Positions 42,494 through 54,547 of a stretch of DNA of 64,000 bases are shown piece by piece. Below the pieces are notes generated by a model. It worked only from the letters and a program-made list of their open reading frames with translations, was not told the origin of the DNA and did no database searches. Each line of letters starts with the position of its first letter. Position 1 is the first letter of the stretch. A program made the translations under genes and the position numbers. This DNA comes from Hydrogenophilus sp. (GTDB lineage: Bacteria; Pseudomonadota; Gammaproteobacteria; Burkholderiales; Thiobacillaceae), in NCBI GenBank assembly GCA_020725265.1, contig DYFK01000010.1, positions 62,001 through 126,000 of the forward strand, in the 5' to 3' direction.

Positions 42494-44674
42494 TCATCCG
42501 GCGCCGGTCAGCAGCGCCGGGATGGCGTCCGCGTCGAGTGGCCGGCTGAACAGATAACCCTGATAGGCGTCGCAGCCGCGTTCGCTCAGGAACGCCAGTT
42601 GCTCGTGGGTTTCGACGCCCTCGGCGAGCACTTCCAGACCGAGATTGCGGGCCATCGCGATGATGGTGGCGGCGATTTCCAGGTCGCCGCGATCGGTGGG
42701 CAGGTCGCGCACGAAGCCGCGATCGATCTTGAGCCGGTCGATGGCGAAGTGCTTGAGATGGGCAAGCGAGGAGTAGCCGGTTCCGAAATCGTCCATGGCC
42801 AGACCGACGCCGAGCGCCTTCAGTTCGCGCAGGGTTTCCAGCGCCGGGTCGGCCCGGTTCATCATCATGCTTTCGGTGATTTCCAGTTCCAGCCAACGCG
42901 CTTCCAGGCCGGTTTCCGCCAGGATCTCGCCGACCCGCCCGGCCAGGCCGCGCTGGCGAAGCTGGCGCATCGACAGGTTCACGGCGATGGTCAGCGGCGG
43001 CAGGCCCTGATCGAGCCAGGCGCGCGCCTGCGCGCAGGCGCGTTCCAGCACCCAGTCGCCGATCGGCACGATCAGGCCGGATTCCTCGGCGAGCGGAATG
43101 AAGTGATCCGGGCCGATCAGTCCCCGCTCCGGATGTCGCCAGCGCAGCAGCGCTTCGACGCCGAGCACGCGGCCGTCCGCCACCGCTACCTGGGGCTGGT
43201 AGTGGAGTTCGAATTCTTGCCGTTCCAGCGCGCGCCGCAGCCGGGTTTCCAGCTCCAGGCGGGCGCTGGCGGCGTGGGTCAGCGATTCGGTATAGAAGCG
43301 GTAGCCGTCGCGACCGTTGTCCTTGATCTGGTACATGGCGGTATCGGCGTTGCGCACCAGTTCGGTGACGTCGCCACCATCCTCGGGAAACAGGCTGATG
43401 CCGATGCTGGCGGACACGAACACCTCGTGGCCGTCCGAGAGCTGGAAGGGTTCCGCCAGCAAATCGAGGATCTGCCGCGCGACCAGCGCGGCGGTCTCCG
43501 GCGCGTCGATACGTTCGAGCAGGATGATGAATTCGTCGCCGCCCAGCCGCGCCAGGGTGTCTTCCTCGCGCATGCGCTGGCCGAGCCGGCGGGCGATGGC
43601 GACCAGCAGTTCGTCGCCGGCCGGATGTCCGAGGCTGTCGTTGACGTTCTTGAAGCGGTCGAGATCCAGGTACAGCAGCGCCAGCCGGCTGGCGCGCCGG
43701 CGCGCGATGTTGAGCGCGTGCGCCAGTCGGGATTGGAACAGCAGCCGGTTGGGCAGGCCGGTGAGCGGGTCGTAATGCGCGAGCTGCTCCAGGCGCGCTT
43801 CCGATTGCTTGAGCCGGCTGATGTCGGAAAACACCGCGACGTAATTGATCAGGCGGCCATGGCCGTCGCGCACGCCGTTGATCGCCAGCCATTCCGGGTA
43901 GGTCTCGCCATTCTTGCGCCGGTTCCAGATCTCGCCCTCCCAGCCGCCTTCGGTGGTCAGGGCGTGCCACATTTCCCGATAGAAGCCGAGCGCCTGCCGG
44001 CCGGAGGCGAGCAGGCGCGGATTGCGGCCGATGACTTCCGCCTCGGCGTAGCCGGTGATGCGGATGAAGGCCTGGTTGACGGCGACGATGTTGGCATCGG
44101 GATCGGTGATCAACACGCCTTCCAGCGTGCTTTCGTAGACGGCGGCGGCCTGACGCAGGCGGGCTTCGTCGCGCAGGCGCGCGCCGATGTCGAAGAACGA
44201 GACCACGGCGCCGATCACCTTGCCGTCGCGACGCAGCGGATGCGACCAGTATTCGACCGGAAACGGCGTGCCGTCGCGCCGCCAGAAGGTTTCGTCGTCG
44301 CCATGCAGTTCGCCGCCGTCGCGATAGGTGCGCACCAGCGGACATTCGCTCGCGGGGTAGGGACTGCCGTCGGCGTGGCGGTGATGGATGAGGTCATGCA
44401 CGCGCCGGCCGATCAGCGCGTCGGCGTCGTCGTAACCGGTCAGACGCAGGAAGGCGCGGTTGACGAACACGCAGCGGCCGCGCGCGTCGACGCCGTAGAT
44501 CGCCTCGGCGCTGGAATCGAGCAGCAGACCGATCAGGGCTTCCCGCTCGGCCGGGTCGAGGGCGGGGCTGGTGACGCAGCTGGTACCGCTGTCGCAAACC
44601 GTTCCCTGGCAGGCCGCGAAGCGGCCGGGTGGGGCGGCCAGGCCAGTCCAGCGAGGTAAGTTCGGCGTTGTCAT
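42494..44674 (-). CDS. PAS-PAS-GGDEF-EAL bifunctional c-di-GMP protein
   Basis: RLGGDEF with REED I-site; EALLRW, EITESMMM, DDFGTGYSSL, KIDRGFV, EGVET, QGYLFSRP all intact. Confidence 0.95.
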   Translation of the reverse strand: MTTPNLPRWTGLAAPPGRFAACQGTVCDSGTSCVTSPALDPAEREALIGLLLDSSAEAIYGVDARGRCVFVNRAFLRLTGYDDADALIGRRVHDLIHHRHADGSPYPASECPLVRTYRDGGELHGDDETFWRRDGTPFPVEYWSHPLRRDGKVIGAVVSFFDIGARLRDEARLRQAAAVYESTLEGVLITDPDANIVAVNQAFIRITGYAEAEVIGRNPRLLASGRQALGFYREMWHALTTEGGWEGEIWNRRKNGETYPEWLAINGVRDGHGRLINYVAVFSDISRLKQSEARLEQLAHYDPLTGLPNRLLFQSRLAHALNIARRRASRLALLYLDLDRFKNVNDSLGHPAGDELLVAIARRLGQRMREEDTLARLGGDEFIILLERIDAPETAALVARQILDLLAEPFQLSDGHEVFVSASIGISLFPEDGGDVTELVRNADTAMYQIKDNGRDGYRFYTESLTHAASARLELETRLRRALERQEFELHYQPQVAVADGRVLGVEALLRWRHPERGLIGPDHFIPLAEESGLIVPIGDWVLERACAQARAWLDQGLPPLTIAVNLSMRQLRQRGLAGRVGEILAETGLEARWLELEITESMMMNRADPALETLRELKALGVGLAMDDFGTGYSSLAHLKHFAIDRLKIDRGFVRDLPTDRGDLEIAATIIAMARNLGLEVLAEGVETHEQLAFLSERGCDAYQGYLFSRPLDADAIPALLTGAG

Positions 44675-44823
44675 GGCGACCTGTGATCGGTGTCGGGGCG
44701 TCCGGTGTCCGGCGCGGGAAACCCTTTCCGGAACGCGGAGACTTTACTCCGTCCATGGATTCGCGAAAGCGCGCATTCGCTTAAGATCATCCCTGACCAG
44801 ACCCGGCCCCGTTGCATGCTTTC

Positions 44824-45618
44824 ATGCCGCCATTTGACCTGATCGATACCCACTGCCATCTCGACGCGCGCGAATTCGAGGCCGACCGCGCCGCTGTCCA
44901 TGCCCGCGCGCGCGGCGCCGGCGTGGCCCTGCAGATCGTGCCGGCGGTGACCCGCGACAACCTCGACGAGGTCGCCGAGACCTGCCGCCGGCATGCCGGC
45001 TGCCTACCGGCCTGGGGGCTGCATCCGATGTACATCCACGCGCACGCGCCGGCGCATCTGACTGAATTGCGCGCCCGCATCGAGGCCTGGCGGCCGGTGG
45101 CGGTGGGCGAGATCGGACTCGACCTGTTCGCGCCCGGGCTCGATTTCGCCAGCCAGGAGCATTACTACGTCGAGCAGTTGCGCATCGCCCGTGATTACGA
45201 CCTGCCGGTGCTGCTGCATTGCCGCCGGGCCAACGATCCCATCCTCAAGCAGTTGCGCCGCTTCGGCATCCGGCGCGGCATCGCTCACGCCTTCAACGGC
45301 AGCCGCCAGCAGGCCGACGCCTTTCTCGCGCTCGGCTTCAAGCTTGGCTTCGGCGGCGCCTGCACCTGGCCGCGCGCGACCCGGCTGCGCGCGCTGGCGC
45401 GCGAACTGCCGGCCGAATCGCTGGTGCTGGAGACCGACAGCCCGGACATCCCGCCGGAATGGATCGGCCGCGGCCGCAACGAGCCGGCCGAGCTGGCCGG
45501 CATCGCCGCCGCGCTGGCCGCGTTGCGCGGGGTTTCCGTCGGCGAGATCGCGCGGCAGACTACGCGCAATGCCTGCGAAGTCCTGGGATTGACGTGCTCA
45601 CCCTGCCCAACCTGCTGA
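44824..45618 (+). CDS. TatD family metal-dependent hydrolase
   Basis: DLIDTHCHLDAREFEADR, WGLHP, VGEIGLDLF, LETDSPDIPPEWIG; start chosen at MPPFDLIDTHCH. Confidence 0.92.
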   Translation: MPPFDLIDTHCHLDAREFEADRAAVHARARGAGVALQIVPAVTRDNLDEVAETCRRHAGCLPAWGLHPMYIHAHAPAHLTELRARIEAWRPVAVGEIGLDLFAPGLDFASQEHYYVEQLRIARDYDLPVLLHCRRANDPILKQLRRFGIRRGIAHAFNGSRQQADAFLALGFKLGFGGACTWPRATRLRALARELPAESLVLETDSPDIPPEWIGRGRNEPAELAGIAAALAALRGVSVGEIARQTTRNACEVLGLTCSPCPTC

Positions 45619-46160
45619 CCGCCACGCGCCTGCTGCTGGCGCCTTTCGTCGCCTGGCGGCTGTATCTGCACGATGTCGAGGGTGCGTTCTGGCTGTTCGC
45701 GCTGGCCGCGCTCACCGACCTGCTCGACGGTTTCCTGGCGCGCCGGCTGAACCAGCGCAGCGTGCTCGGCGCCTGGCTGGACCCGATCGCCGACAAGGTG
45801 ATGCTGCTGACCACGCTGTCCATGCTCGCGTTGACCGGCCTGCTGCCACTCTGGCTGCTGGCCGTGGTGGTGGTCCGCGACATCGTCATCCTGGCCGGCG
45901 CGGAAGCCTACCGGCGTCTGACCGGTGGCCTCGACGTGCGGCCGACGCTGTCCGGCAAGCTGGCCACCGCGCTGGAGTTCGTGCTGGTCACCTTCACGCT
46001 GGCCGATCTCGCGCTGCGCTGGCGTCTGGATGCCTGGATCGAGCCGTTCGCGGCGGTCACCGCCGCCGTCGTCGCGTTGTCCGGGCTGCGCTACGTCTGG
46101 CTGTGGGCCGGCAAGACCCGCGCCTATCTGCGCCAGGTGGAGCCGAGCGGTCGAGACTGA
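45594..46160 (+). CDS. CDP-alcohol phosphatidyltransferase
   Basis: LPNLLTATRLLLAPFVAW; DLLDGFLARRLNQRSVLGAWLDPIADK (DGx2ARx8Gx3Dx3D motif); GTG start inferred. Confidence 0.9.
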   Translation: MLTLPNLLTATRLLLAPFVAWRLYLHDVEGAFWLFALAALTDLLDGFLARRLNQRSVLGAWLDPIADKVMLLTTLSMLALTGLLPLWLLAVVVVRDIVILAGAEAYRRLTGGLDVRPTLSGKLATALEFVLVTFTLADLALRWRLDAWIEPFAAVTAAVVALSGLRYVWLWAGKTRAYLRQVEPSGRD

Positions 46161-46193
46161 CAGCCCGACAGGTTGTCAGACAGCCGGCGGCCC

Positions 46194-48828
<2,635 letters not shown>

Positions 48829-48830
48829 GC

Positions 48831-50990
48831 TCAGTCCTGGTAGAGCACCACCCCGGCCAGGGGGGGCAGGGTGATCACCAGCGATTGCGGATAACCCATC
48901 CAGGCTTGCGGTTCACTCATCAGGCCGGCGCCGTTGCCGAGATTGCCACCGCCGTAGAAGGTCGAGTCGCTGTTGAAGATTTCCCGCCAGAATCCGGCCG
49001 CCGGCGCGCCGATGCGATAGCCATCGCGGGGCACCGGCGTGAAGTTGAGGGCGACGATGACGGCCCGGCCCTGGCGGTCGCGGCGCTGGAACACCAGCAC
49101 GGACTGGTCGGCGTCGTGGCAATCGATCCAGGCGAAGCCCTCGACCTGGAAATCCAGGTCGTGCAACGGCGGCAGGTCACGGTAGAGATGGTTGAGGTCG
49201 CGCAGGCACTTGCGCACGCCCTCGTGCCAGTGGATGTCGAGCAGGGTCCAGTCGAGTCCCCATTGTTCCGACCACTCGCGGCCCTGGCCGAATTCGTTGC
49301 CCATGAAGTTGAGCTTCTTGCCCGGCGAGGTCATCTGGTAGGTCAGCAGCAGGCGCAGGTTGGCGAACTGCTGCCAGGCGTCGCCCGGCATCTTGTCGAG
49401 CAGGGAACCCTTGCCATGCACGACCTCGTCATGCGACAGCGGCAGCACGAAGTTTTCCGAGTAGGCGTAGAGCTGGCCGAAGGTCAGGTTGTTGTGGTGG
49501 TAGCGGCGATAGACCGGATCCTGCTGGATGTAGGCCAGGGTGTCGTTCATCCAGCCCATGTTCCACTTCATGGAGAAGCCCAGGCCGCCCAGGTAGACCG
49601 GCCGCGAGACCATCGGCCAGGCGGTCGATTCCTCGGCGATGGTGAGCGCGCCAGGGAAGCGCTCGTGGACCATGGCGTTCATTTCGCGCAGGAAATCGAT
49701 GGCGTCCAGGTTTTCGCGGCCACCGAACTTGTTGGGCAGCCATTCGCCGTGCTTGCGCGAGTAATCCAGATACAGGATGGAGGCGACCGCATCGACGCGC
49801 AGGCCGTCGAGATGGAATTCCGACAGCCAGTAATGCGCACTCGCCAGCAGGAAGCCTTTCACCTCGGCGCGACCGTAGTTGAAGATGTGCGTGCCCCAGT
49901 CCTGATGCACGCCCAGACGCGGATCCTCGTGCTCGTAGAGGGCGGTGCCGTCGAAGCGCGCGAGCGCCCAGGTATCCATCGGGAAATGGCCGGGTACCCA
50001 GTCGAGCAGGATGCCGATGCCGGCCTGATGGCAGACGTCGACGAAATGGCGGAAGTCGTCGGGTGAACCGAAGCGCGAGGACGGCGCGAAATAGCCGACC
50101 GTCTGGTAACCCCAGGATTCGTCGAGCGGATGCTCGGTGACCGGCATCAGCTCGATGTGGGTGAAGCCCATGTCGGCGACGTAAGGCACCAGCGTTTCCG
50201 CCAGCTCCCGCCAGTTCAGGAAGCGGCCGTCGGGATGCCGGCGCCAGGAGCCGGGATGCAGCTCATACAGGTTCATCGGCGCGTGCAGCCAGTCGTTGCG
50301 CGCGCGCGCGCGCAGCCAGTCGCCGTCGCGCCAGACGTGGTCGCTGGCGGCCGGCACCAGGGCGGCATTGCCCGGACGCACCTCGAACTGGCGCGCGAAC
50401 GGGTCGGCCTTGACCTGGATTTCCCCGCTGGCGCGGTTGCGGATCTCGAACTTGTAGAGGTCGCCGGCATGCAGGCCGGGAACGAACAGTTCCCAGATGC
50501 CGGAGCCGCCGCGCACGCGCATGGCGTGCACGCGGCCGTCCCAGTTGTTGAAATCGCCGATCACGGAAACGCGCTCGGCGTTGGGCGCCCAGACCGCGAA
50601 GCGGACGCCGTCTACGCCGTCGATGTTCATCGGCTGGCTACCCAGGCTGCGCCAGGCTTCCAGCAGCTTGCCTTCGTTGAACAGGTACAACTCCTGATCG
50701 GACAGCAGCGGCCCGAAGGCATACGGATCGACGATCTCGAAGTGTTGACCGCCTTCCTCGATGGCCAGCCGCCAGGGCCGTGCCGGGGCCAGCGCGCCGC
50801 GCCACTCGAACAGGCCGGGCGCCTCGGTGGCGCCCAGCTCGGCGCGGCCATCGGCCAGAATCAGTTCGATCCGGGTTGCGTTGGGGCGGAAGACCCGCAA
50901 TACCCAGCCCTCCGGGGCGGGGTGAAGGCCGAGCAGGTCGAAGGGATCGTGCAGGCGGGCGTCGAGCAGTTTTTGCAGGGAATCGTGCAT
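48831..50990 (-). CDS. glgB: 1,4-alpha-glucan branching enzyme
   Basis: GH13 motifs [39 protein letters not shown]. Confidence 0.97.
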   Translation of the reverse strand: MHDSLQKLLDARLHDPFDLLGLHPAPEGWVLRVFRPNATRIELILADGRAELGATEAPGLFEWRGALAPARPWRLAIEEGGQHFEIVDPYAFGPLLSDQELYLFNEGKLLEAWRSLGSQPMNIDGVDGVRFAVWAPNAERVSVIGDFNNWDGRVHAMRVRGGSGIWELFVPGLHAGDLYKFEIRNRASGEIQVKADPFARQFEVRPGNAALVPAASDHVWRDGDWLRARARNDWLHAPMNLYELHPGSWRRHPDGRFLNWRELAETLVPYVADMGFTHIELMPVTEHPLDESWGYQTVGYFAPSSRFGSPDDFRHFVDVCHQAGIGILLDWVPGHFPMDTWALARFDGTALYEHEDPRLGVHQDWGTHIFNYGRAEVKGFLLASAHYWLSEFHLDGLRVDAVASILYLDYSRKHGEWLPNKFGGRENLDAIDFLREMNAMVHERFPGALTIAEESTAWPMVSRPVYLGGLGFSMKWNMGWMNDTLAYIQQDPVYRRYHHNNLTFGQLYAYSENFVLPLSHDEVVHGKGSLLDKMPGDAWQQFANLRLLLTYQMTSPGKKLNFMGNEFGQGREWSEQWGLDWTLLDIHWHEGVRKCLRDLNHLYRDLPPLHDLDFQVEGFAWIDCHDADQSVLVFQRRDRQGRAVIVALNFTPVPRDGYRIGAPAAGFWREIFNSDSTFYGGGNLGNGAGLMSEPQAWMGYPQSLVITLPPLAGVVLYQD

Positions 50991-51111
50991 GGAGGCGTGA
51001 TGAAGGCTGAGCGAATGAAATCAACCCGGAAGGATAACCCCAGTCCATGACGTTGGCTTGTCGATTCGGGGAACCGGCTAGGGGATGGCATTCAGGACAG
51101 ATGTATCGGTT

Positions 51112-51146
51112 ATGATCACGGGTTGATACGACATCGAATGATCACG
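51112..51146. promoter_or_regulatory. Direct repeat ATGATCACG x2 in the glgB/glgC divergent intergenic region
   Basis: ATGATCACG at 51112-51120 and 51138-51146, immediately upstream of the glgC RBS GAGGAG. Confidence 0.35.
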
Positions 51147-51157
51147 AGGAGATAAGC

Positions 51158-52438
51158 GTGCAGAAAGAGTATCCGCGTTTCGTCAGCCTGCTGACCAAAA
51201 ACACGGTGGCCCTGATCCTGGCGGGCGGCCGCGGCAGCCGCCTGAAACAGCTCACCGACTGGCGCGCCAAGCCGGCGGTGCCGTTCGGCGGCAAGTTCCG
51301 CATCATCGATTTTCCGCTGTCCAACTGCATGAATTCCGGCATCCGCCGGATCGGCGTGATCACCCAGTACAAGGCGCACTCGATGATCAAGCACGTCCAG
51401 CGCGGCTGGGGTTTCCTGCGCGGCGAGTTCAACGAGTTCGTCGAGCTGATGCCGGCGCAGCAGCGGGTCGACGAGGATACCTGGTACAAGGGCACCGCCG
51501 ACGCGGTCTACCAGAACCTCGACATCCTGCGCGTCTACAAGCCGGAATACGTGCTGCTGCTGGCCGGCGATCACGTCTACAAGATGGATTACGGCGAGAT
51601 GATCGCCAACCACGTGCGCAACGAGGCGGACATGACCGTCGCCTGCATCGAGGTGCCGTTGTCGGAAGCCAGCGCCTTCGGCGTCATGGATACCGCCAGC
51701 GATGGCCGCGTCGTCCGGTTCACGGAAAAGCCGGCCAATCCGGCGCCGATGCCGGACAAGCCGGACATGGCGCTGTGTTCGATGGGCATCTACGTGTTCA
51801 ACGCCGCCTTCCTGTTCGAACAGCTGGTGCGCGACGCCGACGATCCCAAGTCCGAGCACGATTTCGGCAAGAACATCATTCCGCACCTGATCGAGGCCGG
51901 TTACCGGGTCTACGCGCAGAGCTTCAACGAAAGCTGCGTGCACGGCGAGAACGAGCCACCATACTGGCGCGACGTCGGTACCGTCGACGCCTACTGGGAA
52001 GCCAATCTGGATCTGGCCAACGTCACGCCCGATCTGAACCTGTACGACAAGGACTGGCCGATCTGGACCTACCAGGAGCAATTGCCGCCGGCCAAGTTCG
52101 TGTTCGACGAGGAAAACCGACGCGGCATGGCGGTCGATTCCATGGTTTCCGGCGGCTGCATCATCAGCGGCGCCACGGTCAAGCATTCCGTGCTGTTCTC
52201 CAACGTCCGGGTCAAGGAAGGCTCGGTGCTGGAGGAGGCGGTGGTGCTGCCGGACGTGCGCATCGGCGCCGGCTCGGTGCTCAAGCGCGTGGTCATCGAC
52301 AAGGGTTGCCAGATTCCGCCCGGCACCATGATCGGCGTCGATCGCGCCGAGGACGAAAAACGTTTCCACGTCACCGGTCGGGGCGTCACCCTGGTCACGC
52401 CGGAAATGCTCGGTCAGGCCTTCCACCACTTCCGCTGA
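51158..52438 (+). CDS. glgC: Glucose-1-phosphate adenylyltransferase
   Basis: LILAGGRGSRLKQLTDWRAKPAVPFGGKFRIIDFPLSNCMNSG; GTADAVYQN. Confidence 0.97.
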   Translation: MQKEYPRFVSLLTKNTVALILAGGRGSRLKQLTDWRAKPAVPFGGKFRIIDFPLSNCMNSGIRRIGVITQYKAHSMIKHVQRGWGFLRGEFNEFVELMPAQQRVDEDTWYKGTADAVYQNLDILRVYKPEYVLLLAGDHVYKMDYGEMIANHVRNEADMTVACIEVPLSEASAFGVMDTASDGRVVRFTEKPANPAPMPDKPDMALCSMGIYVFNAAFLFEQLVRDADDPKSEHDFGKNIIPHLIEAGYRVYAQSFNESCVHGENEPPYWRDVGTVDAYWEANLDLANVTPDLNLYDKDWPIWTYQEQLPPAKFVFDEENRRGMAVDSMVSGGCIISGATVKHSVLFSNVRVKEGSVLEEAVVLPDVRIGAGSVLKRVVIDKGCQIPPGTMIGVDRAEDEKRFHVTGRGVTLVTPEMLGQAFHHFR

Positions 52439-52527
52439 GAGACTGCCCGGCCGGGCCAGGCTTTCTCTCTCGACCAACCACAGCACGCGACCGGGCCGTC
52501 CGCGGCCCGATCCGAACGACCGATCCC

Positions 52528-53730
52528 ATGCACGCCGACGAACACGATTCCAACCGCGCGGGGTTCTCCACCCGCGCCATCCATCATGCCCATGATCCCT
52601 ACGCCGGCGCGGGCGCCCTGAACCCGCCGCTGTACCTGAGCTCGACCTACACGTTCCCGACGGTCGCCGACGGCAGCGCCCGTTTCGCCGGCGAGCAGCC
52701 GGGGTTCGTGTATTCGCGCGTCGGCAATCCCACCACCGCGTTGCTGGAGGCGCGCCTGGCCAACCTGGAAGGTGGCGAGGCGGCGCTGGTCACCGCCTCC
52801 GGCCAGGGCGCGACCACCTCCCTGCTGTGGACGCTGCTGTCGGCCGGCGACGAGGTCATCGCCGACAAGACCCTGTACGGCTGCACCTTCGCCTTCCTCA
52901 ATCACGGCCTGAGCCGCTTCGGCGTGCGTGTCCGTCACGTCGATCTGTCCGATCCGGACAATCTGACCGCCGCGCTGACGCCGGCCACGCGCGTGGTCCT
53001 GTTCGAGACGCCGGCCAATCCGAACATGCGTCTGGTCGACATCGCCGCGGTCGCCGACATCGCCCGCCGGCATGGCGCCGTGACCGTCGTCGACAACACT
53101 TACTGCACGCCCTACCTGCAACGGCCGATCGAACAGGGCGCGGATTTCGTCCTGCACTCCGCCACCAAGTATCTGGGGGGGCATGGCGATCTGCTCGCCG
53201 GCGCCATCGTCGGTCCCAAGGAGACGCTCGACCAGGTGCGTTTCCACGGGCTCAAGGACATGACCGGCGCGGTGCTGTCGTCGCAGGATGCCTTCCTGGT
53301 GTTGCGTGGTCTCAAGACCCTGGCGCTGCGCATGGATCGGCATTGCGCCAGCGCCCGCGCCGTCGCCGAGTATCTGGCCGGCCATGCCAGGGTCGAGGTC
53401 GTCCATTACCCGGGGCTGGCGGATTTTCCCCAGCACGCGCTGGCCTGTCGGCAGATGGCCCTGCCGGGCGGCATGATCGCGTTCGAACTGAAGGGCGGCA
53501 TCGATGCCGGCCGCCGGTTCATGGATGCGTTGCGGCTGTTCACGCGCGCCGTCAGCCTGGGCGATGCCGAAAGCCTGGCGCAACATCCGGCCAGCATGAC
53601 CCATTCCACCTACACGCCTGAGCAACGCGCCGAGCATCTGATCGGTGAAGGGCTGGTCCGTCTTTCGGTTGGCCTGGAGGACGCCGGTGATCTGCTCGAC
53701 GACCTGCGTCAGGCACTGGCGGCGGCGTGA
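52528..53730 (+). CDS. PLP-dependent methionine gamma-lyase / trans-sulfuration enzyme
   Basis: YSRVGNPTTALLEARLANLEGGEAALVTASGQGA; HSATKYLGGHGD Schiff-base Lys motif; TFTRAVSLGDAESL-like end. Confidence 0.9.
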   Translation: MHADEHDSNRAGFSTRAIHHAHDPYAGAGALNPPLYLSSTYTFPTVADGSARFAGEQPGFVYSRVGNPTTALLEARLANLEGGEAALVTASGQGATTSLLWTLLSAGDEVIADKTLYGCTFAFLNHGLSRFGVRVRHVDLSDPDNLTAALTPATRVVLFETPANPNMRLVDIAAVADIARRHGAVTVVDNTYCTPYLQRPIEQGADFVLHSATKYLGGHGDLLAGAIVGPKETLDQVRFHGLKDMTGAVLSSQDAFLVLRGLKTLALRMDRHCASARAVAEYLAGHARVEVVHYPGLADFPQHALACRQMALPGGMIAFELKGGIDAGRRFMDALRLFTRAVSLGDAESLAQHPASMTHSTYTPEQRAEHLIGEGLVRLSVGLEDAGDLLDDLRQALAAA

Positions 53731-53756
53731 GCGCGATACTTTTTTTCGTGCCGGCA

Positions 53757-53783
53757 TAAAGTTCGCGGCCGGCGCGCCGAAAA
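53757..53783 (+). promoter_or_regulatory. Candidate sigma-28 (FliA) promoter
   Basis: TAAAGTTC-N11-GCCGAAAA compared with consensus TAAAGTTT-N11-GCCGATAA; 7/8 in each box with exact 11-nt spacer, upstream of the Cache-like/MCP pair. Confidence 0.65.
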
Positions 53784-53868
53784 CCAGCGACGCCGACGCC
53801 ATCGTTCGCCAACGGTTACGCGATGTCGGCGCCAGGACCATTTGTCGATGTGCCAATGACTGAAAGGA

Positions 53869-54429
53869 ATGGAGATGATGCATGTCGTCCGGAAATCCAC
53901 GTTGTTGATGCTGTTCGTCGCCGTCGCCGGTTTGCAGATTTCGGCGGCGCGCGCCGATCTGCCGGCCAATATCGCGGCCAAGGTCGAGACCTACAAGAAG
54001 AAGCTGGTCGATTGGGCCGCGCATCCGACCATCGTCAAGGCGGTCAAGGATGCCAACGCAGCAGGCGGTCCGTTGCCGGGCATGAACAACGGCAAGTGGG
54101 ACGCGCTCGCCGACAACGATCCGCAGGTGCTCGGCATCCTGTCCACGCCGGCCAGCAAGCTGGTCATCCAGTGGGAAGGCGACAAGGGCATCAACAAGCT
54201 GTTCGTGCGCGACGAGAAGGGCAACATGGTCGCCGGCAGCTCCAAGAGCCTGCTCTACAACGCCGCGGCGCGACCGCCGGTCAAGGAGGCGATGAAGGGC
54301 AAGCCCTGGAACGCCAACGAGATCAAGCCGGACCCGACCACCCAGATCAAGAGCGTGCATGTTTCCGCGCCGGTCATGGATGGCGGTAAGGTCATCGGTG
54401 TCATTCATACCGCGGTGACCGCCGAATAG
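53869..54429 (+). CDS. Stand-alone periplasmic Cache/PDC-like protein
   Basis: Signal peptide; ILSTPASKLVIQWEGDKGINKLFVRDEKGNMVAGSSK ... HVSAPVMDGGKVIGVIHTAV resembles the ligand-binding half of Cache sensors; no TM or cytoplasmic domain beyond the signal peptide. Confidence 0.7.
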   Translation: MEMMHVVRKSTLLMLFVAVAGLQISAARADLPANIAAKVETYKKKLVDWAAHPTIVKAVKDANAAGGPLPGMNNGKWDALADNDPQVLGILSTPASKLVIQWEGDKGINKLFVRDEKGNMVAGSSKSLLYNAAARPPVKEAMKGKPWNANEIKPDPTTQIKSVHVSAPVMDGGKVIGVIHTAVTAE

Positions 54430-54547
54430 AGGCGGGCCTTTCCGCGGACGCCGCCGGCTCCGGGCGCGAATTCGTCGCGACCGGCCGGGCGCCGCCGGCC
54501 ATGCATGATGGCCGGGCCCATCCAGCCATGCTCCCGGGGATAGCGTC

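Noticed and set aside
42599-44659. 686-codon plus-strand ORF opposite the GGDEF-EAL gene
   Set aside because: Antisense to a gene with all GGDEF and EAL motifs intact; shadow frame.
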